A stretch of 64,000 nt of DNA from Streptomyces soli. Lineage in GTDB: Bacteria > Actinomycetota > Actinomycetes > Streptomycetales > Streptomycetaceae. The stretch spans positions 1 to 64,000 of the forward strand of contig NZ_RJVR01000258.1 of assembly GCF_003999195.1 (NCBI RefSeq). Direction: 5' to 3'. Shown one piece after another: positions 59,076-64,000 of the stretch. Under the pieces are notes generated by a model. The model made no database searches and was not told the DNA's origin. It saw nothing but the letters and a program-made list of their open reading frames with translations. The position numbers and the translations under genes are program-made. Each line of letters starts with the position of its first letter. Positions within the stretch are counted from its first letter, which is position 1.

Positions 59076-59245
59076 GGACTTCCCGCTCGAACGAGGAAAC
59101 ACGAACACGATGCAGTACGGTCCCCATGTGACTCCTCCCCAGGCACAGCCCGGGGCTTCTCACTCGGCCACTGACGTAGCCTCGTGGCGGACAAGCCCTG
59201 CCCGGTGCCTTGCGGCACGCCGCACACGCTAACAAGGAACGAAGG

Positions 59246-60013
59246 ATGGCCCAGCCCGTCAAGCCCGCCCGTACGTCCTCCGCCACGGCCCAGCGCCACC
59301 GCGTCCGCCAGGACTTGGCGGCCGCCGCGATGCACCTGTTCGCGAGCCAGGGCTACGAGGCCACGACGGTCGACGAGATCGCGGCGGCGGCGGGAGTCGC
59401 CCGGCGTACGTTCTTCCGGCACTTCCGGTCCAAGGAAGAGGCGATCTTCCCCGACCACGACGACACGCTCGTACGGGTCGGCGAGGTGCTGGAGTCGGCG
59501 GAGCCGCACGAGCACCCCCTGGACACGGTGTGCCGTGGCATCACGGAGGTCCTGCGGATGTACGCGGAGGCCCCCGAGGTCTCCGTGGAGCGGTACCGGC
59601 TGACCCGGGAGATCCCCATCCTCCGCGAGCGCGAGATCGCCTCCGTCGCCCGCTACGAGCGGCTCTTCACGCGCTACCTGCTCGGGCACTTCGACGAGTC
59701 CGCCCACCGCGACGGCGACGACGACCCCCTCCTGGCCGAGGTCGCCGCCTCCGCCGTCGTCGCCGCCCACAACCACGTCCTCCGCCGCTGGCTCCGCGCC
59801 GGCGGCAAAGGCGACGTCGAAGCCCAGCTCGACCACGCCTTCGTCGTCATCAAGGACACCTTCGGCACCGGCATAGGCGGCGGTCGCGCCCTGCCTGCGG
59901 CGCCGCCCGCCACGGTCTCCACGACCGGCGAGGTCGTCATCGCGGTCGCCCGCACGAACGCCTCACCGGCGGAGGTCATGCGCACCATCGAGAAGGCCCT
60001 GAAGGGCGCGTAG
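59246..60013 (+). CDS. TetR family regulator of the ethylmalonyl-CoA gene cluster (putative)
   Basis: The product is 255 aa. The N-terminal HTH reads TTVDEIAAAAGVARRTFFRHF, with the R-T-F-F variant of TetR, followed by an all-helical ligand domain and a C-terminal extension. AAGGAACGAAGG precedes the ATG. It sits between the 3-hydroxyacyl-CoA dehydrogenase and ccr genes. Inverted GTGCCA repeats in the ccr promoter are candidate binding sites. An acyl-CoA effector would be in keeping with the context but is not shown by sequence. Confidence 0.88.
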   Translation: MAQPVKPARTSSATAQRHRVRQDLAAAAMHLFASQGYEATTVDEIAAAAGVARRTFFRHFRSKEEAIFPDHDDTLVRVGEVLESAEPHEHPLDTVCRGITEVLRMYAEAPEVSVERYRLTREIPILREREIASVARYERLFTRYLLGHFDESAHRDGDDDPLLAEVAASAVVAAHNHVLRRWLRAGGKGDVEAQLDHAFVVIKDTFGTGIGGGRALPAAPPATVSTTGEVVIAVARTNASPAEVMRTIEKALKGA

Positions 60014-60280
60014 CGGCCACACCAGCGGGTTGGGGGCAAGTCCGTCCCTCCCCCAGCTGGACGCTGGGAGGTGCCCCCAGGGCGGGACGGGTGGGCCCAA
60101 CCCGCCCGCAGACGGCAACGGCGAGCACCCCGACGGCGCCGATCCGTGGGCCCGAGGCACCGTCGCCGAGTGCGGATCCGTGGCCGGATCGGGCCGGCCT
60201 CCCCCAAAGCTTCCTCCCCCAACCGGGGACTCCGGGGCACAGCCCCGGGGGGCACCCGGATTGCTCAGGTGTGACGAGGA
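60014..60280. other. Non-coding stretch with palindromes after the TetR gene
   Basis: This non-coding stretch begins with CCCCCAGCTGGACGCTGGGAGG (imperfect hairpin, about 60054-60075), holds scattered C-rich words, and ends with CCGGGG-CACAG-CCCCGG at 60232-60248, a hairpin often seen between Streptomyces genes. It probably serves as terminator for the TetR transcript. Confidence 0.45.
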
Positions 60281-60345
60281 CGTGCCATCTGCGCAAAATA
60301 TTTGGCACGCAGTGTCTTGCCGGGTGGCACCGCGTGCCATACCGT
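60281..60345 (+). promoter_or_regulatory. ccr promoter with inverted GTGCCA operators
   Basis: Inverted repeat 1 is CGTGCCA (60281-60287) with TGGCACG (60303-60309). Inverted repeat 2 is TGGCAC-CGC-GTGCCA (60325-60339). A -35 TTGCCG (60317-60322), 17-bp spacer and -10 TACCGT (60340-60345) frame repeat 2 exactly, so a bound repressor would block polymerase. The leader to the GTG is about 230 nt with no other gene in it. Confidence 0.6.
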
Positions 60346-60580
60346 GAGTTCTGTCCGGGCGGACGGCGAGCAGAGACACGCCGCTCGCCGTCTGTCCCCA
60401 AAGGCCCGGACGCCTGCGTCACAGGCATTCACCCGCGCCACCGCGCGCTCTGGCTCGTCCCGTGCGACCGTCACGGATAGCAGCACCGCCGAACCGACGG
60501 CACCACCAGCACCGAGAACACCCCGACGTTCCCTCAAGCGTCCAAACGTCACTACGTCGCGCTTCGCCGGAGGCCCCACC

Positions 60581-61918
60581 GTGAAGGACATTCTTAACGC
60601 GATCCTCGCGTCCGACAGCACCGCCGCAGATTTCGCGGCCCTGCCGCTCCCCGAGTCGTACCGCGCCATCACCGTCCACAAGGACGAGGCGACGATGTTC
60701 GAAGGCCTGACCACCCGTGAGAAGGACCCGCGCAAGTCACTGCACCTCGACGACGTCCCCGTTCCCGAGCTCGGGCCGGGCGAGGCGCTCGTCGCGGTGA
60801 TGGCCAGCTCGGTCAACTACAACAGCGTCTGGACGTCGATCTTCGAGCCGCTGTCGACCTTCGGTTTCCTGGAGCGGTACGGCAAGCTCAGCGAGCTGAC
60901 CAAGCGGCACGACCTGCCGTACCACATCATCGGTTCCGACCTTTCGGGCGTCGTGCTGCGCACCGGCCCCGGCGTCAACGCCTGGCACCCCGGCGACGAG
61001 GTGGTCGCGCACTGTCTGTCCGTCGAGCTGGAGTCCTCCGACGGGCACAACGACACGATGCTCGACCCGGAGCAGCGGATCTGGGGCTTCGAGACCAACT
61101 TCGGCGGCCTGGCCGAGATCGCGCTGGTCAAGTCGAACCAGCTGATGCCCAAAGCGAAGCACCTCAGCTGGGAGGAGGCGGCGGCCCCCGGCCTCGTGAA
61201 CTCCACCGCATACCGCCAGCTCGTCTCGCGCAACGGCGCCGACATGAAGCAGGGCGACAACGTCCTGATCTGGGGCGCGAGCGGCGGCCTGGGCTCGTAC
61301 GCGACGCAGTTCGCGCTGGCCGGCGGGGCGAACCCGATCTGCGTCGTCTCGTCCCCCCAGAAGGCGGGCATCTGCCGGGCGATGGGCGCCGAGGCGATCA
61401 TCGACCGCAATGCCGAGGACTACAAGTTCTGGAAGGACGAGCACACCCAGGACCCGCGCGAGTGGAAGCGCCTGGGCAAGCGGATCCGTGAGCTGACCGG
61501 CGGCGAGGACGTGGACATCGTCTTCGAGCACCCGGGCCGCGAGACCTTCGGCGCCAGCGTCTACGTCACCCGTAAGGGCGGCACCATCGTCACCTGCGCC
61601 TCGACCTCCGGCTACAACCACGAGTACGACAACCGCTACCTGTGGATGAGCCTGAAGAGGATCATCGGCTCGCACTTCGCGAACTACCGCGAGGCGTGGG
61701 AGGCCAACCGCCTGGTCGCCAAGGGCAAGATCCACCCGACCCTCTCCAGGACGTACACACTGGAGGAGACCGGCCAGGCCGCGTACGACGTGCACCGCAA
61801 CCGGCACCAGGGCAAGGTCGGCGTCCTCACCCTCGCACCGCAGGAGGGCCTCGGCGTGCGCGACGAGGAGCTGCGCGCCAAGCACATCGACGCCATCAAC
61901 CGCTTCCGGAACATCTGA
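60581..61918 (+). CDS. ccr: Crotonyl-CoA carboxylase/reductase
   Basis: The product is 445 aa, the normal length. The medium-chain reductase fold starts VKDILNAILASDSTAADFAA. Conserved parts are VMASSVNYNSVWTSIFEPLS, HIIGSDLSGVVLRTG, the NADPH loop IWGASGGLGSYATQFALAG, and FEHPGRETFGASVYVTRKGG, all close to Streptomyces Ccr. The enzyme reductively carboxylates crotonyl-CoA to (2S)-ethylmalonyl-CoA using NADPH and CO2, the committed step of the ethylmalonyl-CoA pathway and a source of polyketide extender units. GGAGG lies 7 nt before the GTG. The mutase gene follows 18 bp later. Confidence 0.96.
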   Translation: MKDILNAILASDSTAADFAALPLPESYRAITVHKDEATMFEGLTTREKDPRKSLHLDDVPVPELGPGEALVAVMASSVNYNSVWTSIFEPLSTFGFLERYGKLSELTKRHDLPYHIIGSDLSGVVLRTGPGVNAWHPGDEVVAHCLSVELESSDGHNDTMLDPEQRIWGFETNFGGLAEIALVKSNQLMPKAKHLSWEEAAAPGLVNSTAYRQLVSRNGADMKQGDNVLIWGASGGLGSYATQFALAGGANPICVVSSPQKAGICRAMGAEAIIDRNAEDYKFWKDEHTQDPREWKRLGKRIRELTGGEDVDIVFEHPGRETFGASVYVTRKGGTIVTCASTSGYNHEYDNRYLWMSLKRIIGSHFANYREAWEANRLVAKGKIHPTLSRTYTLEETGQAAYDVHRNRHQGKVGVLTLAPQEGLGVRDEELRAKHIDAINRFRNI

Positions 61919-61936
61919 ACGGGTCGGACACCAGAC

Positions 61937-63970
61937 ATGACTGAGCGTCAGAAGGATCGTCCGTGGCTGATGCGGACGTACGCGGGGCACTCCTCCGCGG
62001 ATGAGTCAAACGCCCTGTACCGGCGCAACCTCGCCAAGGGGCAGACCGGTCTGTCGGTCGCGTTCGACCTCCCGACGCAGACCGGATACGACCCCGACCA
62101 CATCCTCGCCCGCGGCGAGGTCGGCCGGGTCGGGGTCCCGGTCTCCCATCTGGGCGACATGCGGCGGCTCTTCCAGGACATTCCCCTGGAGGAGATGAAC
62201 ACCTCGATGACCATCAACGCCACAGCCATGTGGCTGCTGGCGCTCTACCAGGTGGTGGCCGAGGAGCAAGGTCTCGACGAGGCAGCCATCGCCAAGCTGC
62301 AGGGCACCACCCAGAACGACATCGTCAAGGAGTACCTGTCGCGCGGGACGCACGTCTTCCCGCCGGTGCCCTCGCTCCGCCTGACGACCGACATGATCGC
62401 GTACACGGTCAGCCGCATCCCCAAGTGGAACCCGATCAACATCTGCAGCTACCACCTGCAGGAGGCCGGGGCCACGCCGGTCCAGGAGATCGCGTACGCG
62501 ATGTCCACCGCGATCGCCGTCCTGGACGCCGTCCGCGACTCCGGCCAGGTGCCGCAGGAACGGATGGGGGAGGTGGTCGCCCGAATCTCCTTCTTCGTCA
62601 ACGCGGGCGTGCGCTTCGTCGAGGAGATGTGCAAGATGCGGGCCTTCACCCGCATCTGGGAGTCCGTCACCCGCGACCGCTACGGGATCGAGAACCCGAA
62701 GCAGCGCCGCTTCCGCTACGGCGTCCAGGTCAACTCCCTCGGCCTGACCGAGGCCCAGCCGGAGAACAACGTCCAGCGCATCGTCCTGGAGATGCTGGCC
62801 GTCACCCTCTCCAAGGACGCCCGCGCCCGGGCCGTACAGCTCCCCGCCTGGAACGAGGCGCTGGGTCTGCCGCGCCCCTGGGACCAGCAGTGGAGCCTGC
62901 GGATCCAGCAGGTGCTGGCCCATGAGAGCGACCTGCTGGAGTACGCGGACATCTTCGACGGCTCGCATGTCATCGAGGCGAAGGTGAACGAGCTGGTCGA
63001 GCAGTCCCTTGCCGAGATCGAGCACATCGAGGAGATGGGCGGCGCGATGGCGGCCGTCGAGTCCGGCTACCTCAAGTCGCAGTTGGTCTCCTCGCACGCC
63101 GAGCGCCGGGCCCGTATCGAGTCCGGCGAAGAGAAGATCGTCGGCGTCAACTGCTACGAGGGCACCGAGCCGAGCCCGCTCACCGCCGACCTGGACGCGG
63201 CCATCATGACCGTCGACCCGGCCAACGAGGCACGGGTGGTGACCGCCCTTCACGAGTGGCGGGCGAACCGCGACGAGTCCCGGGCACGGAAGGCCGTCGA
63301 GGCCCTGAAGGCGGCGGCGGCCGGCACCGAGAACCTGATGGAGGCCACGGTGGAGTGCGCCCGCGCGGGCGTGACCACCGGCGAGTGGTCCTTCGCACTG
63401 CGCGACGTCTTCGGCGAGTTCCGCGCCCCCACCGGCGTGAGCAGCGCCCCCGTCGCGGTCACCGCCGAGGCCGGCACCCCGCTGGCCGAGGTCCGCCGCA
63501 AGGTCGCCGCGACCGCCGCCGACCTGGGCGTCGGCAAGCTGCGGCTGCTGGTCGGCAAGCCCGGCCTCGACGGGCATTCCAACGGCGCCGAGCAGATCGC
63601 CGTACGGGCCCGCGACGCGGGCTTCGAGGTGGTCTACCAGGGCATCCGGCTGACCCCCGAGCAGATCGTCTCTGCCGCCGTCGCCGAGGACGTCCACTGC
63701 GTCGGGTTGTCCATCCTGTCCGGCTCGCACGCCGAACTGGTCCCGGACGTCCTCACCCGGCTGCGCCGGGCCGGCGTCGACGACGTACCGGTCATCGCGG
63801 GTGGCATCATCCCGCCCGCGGACGCTGCCAAGCTGATCGAGTACGGGGTCGCCGCGGTCTTCACGCCGAAGGACTTCGGCATCACGGAGATCATCGGCCG
63901 GGTCGTCGACGAGATCCGCCGGGCCAAGAAGCTGGGCAGTACAAGCACGTTTGATTCAGCGGAGGCATAG
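61937..63970 (+). CDS. meaA: Ethylmalonyl-CoA mutase (MeaA), coenzyme-B12-dependent
   Basis: The product is 677 aa. The N-terminal TIM-barrel substrate domain (MRTYAGHSSADESNALYRR; TGLSVAFDLPTQTGYDPDH; NPINICSYHLQEAGATPVQE) is joined to a C-terminal cobalamin-binding domain with D-x-H-x-x-G in KPGLDGHSNGAEQIAVRARD and the strand VHCVGLSILSGSH. The substrate-loop pattern and length match MeaA-type ethylmalonyl-CoA mutases, shorter than methylmalonyl-CoA mutase large subunits. It converts (2R)-ethylmalonyl-CoA to methylsuccinyl-CoA, the step after Ccr and epimerase. It follows ccr closely and is likely co-transcribed. Confidence 0.95.
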   Translation: MTERQKDRPWLMRTYAGHSSADESNALYRRNLAKGQTGLSVAFDLPTQTGYDPDHILARGEVGRVGVPVSHLGDMRRLFQDIPLEEMNTSMTINATAMWLLALYQVVAEEQGLDEAAIAKLQGTTQNDIVKEYLSRGTHVFPPVPSLRLTTDMIAYTVSRIPKWNPINICSYHLQEAGATPVQEIAYAMSTAIAVLDAVRDSGQVPQERMGEVVARISFFVNAGVRFVEEMCKMRAFTRIWESVTRDRYGIENPKQRRFRYGVQVNSLGLTEAQPENNVQRIVLEMLAVTLSKDARARAVQLPAWNEALGLPRPWDQQWSLRIQQVLAHESDLLEYADIFDGSHVIEAKVNELVEQSLAEIEHIEEMGGAMAAVESGYLKSQLVSSHAERRARIESGEEKIVGVNCYEGTEPSPLTADLDAAIMTVDPANEARVVTALHEWRANRDESRARKAVEALKAAAAGTENLMEATVECARAGVTTGEWSFALRDVFGEFRAPTGVSSAPVAVTAEAGTPLAEVRRKVAATAADLGVGKLRLLVGKPGLDGHSNGAEQIAVRARDAGFEVVYQGIRLTPEQIVSAAVAEDVHCVGLSILSGSHAELVPDVLTRLRRAGVDDVPVIAGGIIPPADAAKLIEYGVAAVFTPKDFGITEIIGRVVDEIRRAKKLGSTSTFDSAEA

Positions 63971-63975
63971 AAGAG

Positions 63976-64000
63976 ATGCAGTTCGGACGCACGTACGAAG
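63976..64000 (+). CDS. Start of a probable MaoC-type (mesaconyl-CoA hydratase-like) gene, partial
   Basis: An ATG 5 nt after the meaA stop, with GGAGG at 63961-63965, opens M-Q-F-G-R-T-Y-E before the window ends. MaoC-like hydratases of ethylmalonyl-CoA clusters commonly start M-Q-F-G-R-T-Y-E. The position after meaA agrees, but only eight residues are visible. Confidence 0.5.

Noticed and set aside
59110-59232. 40-codon frame upstream of the TetR gene, possible leader peptide
   Set aside because: No ribosome site, no conserved features and no regulatory codon run. Ordinary spacer.
60232-60248. CCGGGG-CACAG-CCCCGG hairpin as a riboswitch or specific operator
   Set aside because: The same word is common between Streptomyces genes. 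It is upstream of the ccr promoter, so it is better read as a terminator.
1-64000. CRISPR arrays, tRNA or rRNA genes, biosynthetic megasynthases
   Set aside because: No regularly spaced repeats, cloverleaf-like sequences, rRNA segments or modular synthase domains were recognised on either strand.

Overview
The window is high-GC actinomycete DNA, almost certainly Streptomyces. The support is extreme third-position G/C, frequent GTG and TTG starts, GGAGG-type ribosome sites, several apparently leaderless starts with a TANNNT box 6-7 nt upstream, interspersed GGGGGTCCCCC palindromes, and typical Streptomyces families (SseB, DUF2795/CBS, PAP2-diacylglycerol kinase, CGNR, Eis-like acetyltransferase, Sfp-type transferase). 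All functions are inferred by reading translations. No database search was run.

Region 1 (0-20 kb) holds mostly intact chromosomal genes. They are a membrane-anchored esterase, a small protein behind a DNA-damage-type promoter, a TetR/NmrA divergent pair with twin operators, two GT-C-like membrane proteins, an acyltransferase-3/SGNH protein, a large membrane alkaline-phosphatase-superfamily protein, an MBL-fold hydrolase coupled to a DedA protein, an aminotransferase-fold protein without its PLP lysine, a SigB/SigF-type sigma factor broken by a one-base frameshift, a DUF2795-CBS in-frame fusion, a PAP2-diacylglycerol kinase, SseB, and an enterochelin-esterase gene behind an iron-box-like site.

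Region 2 (20-28 kb) is rich in wreckage: a chimeric maleylpyruvate-isomerase/kinase remnant, a shattered ABC ATPase, an L,D-transpeptidase with its centre deleted, and a GNAT fragment with a 21-bp duplication. Intact genes lie among them: threonine dehydratase, an acyltransferase, TetR, a phosphopantetheinyl transferase and a GT-C enzyme.

Region 3 (28-49 kb) contains a three-gene glycosyltransferase/methyltransferase operon, a two-component system, an Eis-like acetyltransferase, an epimerase, and a four-gene peptidase operon (M55, M20, S9, S66, each overlapping the next by 4 bp). It then has a self-contained HTH-ClpN regulator with twin operators, a dead aminoglycoside-phosphotransferase gene, an MFS transporter with a CnaB-like tail, a radical-SAM protein, an ArsR-SRPBCC fusion and a CGNR regulator, the last two with clear operators.

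Region 4 (49-56 kb) is a scar of two transposase remnants and two decayed metabolic genes, with four LacI-type operator-like sites. It is followed by an intact five-gene branched-chain/amide-type ABC importer.

Region 5 (56-64 kb) starts with a HEAT-repeat protein and then carries part of the ethylmalonyl-CoA pathway: a double-domain 3-hydroxyacyl-CoA dehydrogenase, a TetR regulator, crotonyl-CoA carboxylase/reductase (ccr), ethylmalonyl-CoA mutase (meaA), and the first codons of a probable MaoC-type hydratase. Inverted repeats in the ccr promoter are candidate regulator sites. Together these genes would assimilate acetyl-CoA through C4/C5 acyl-CoAs and supply ethylmalonyl-CoA for polyketides.
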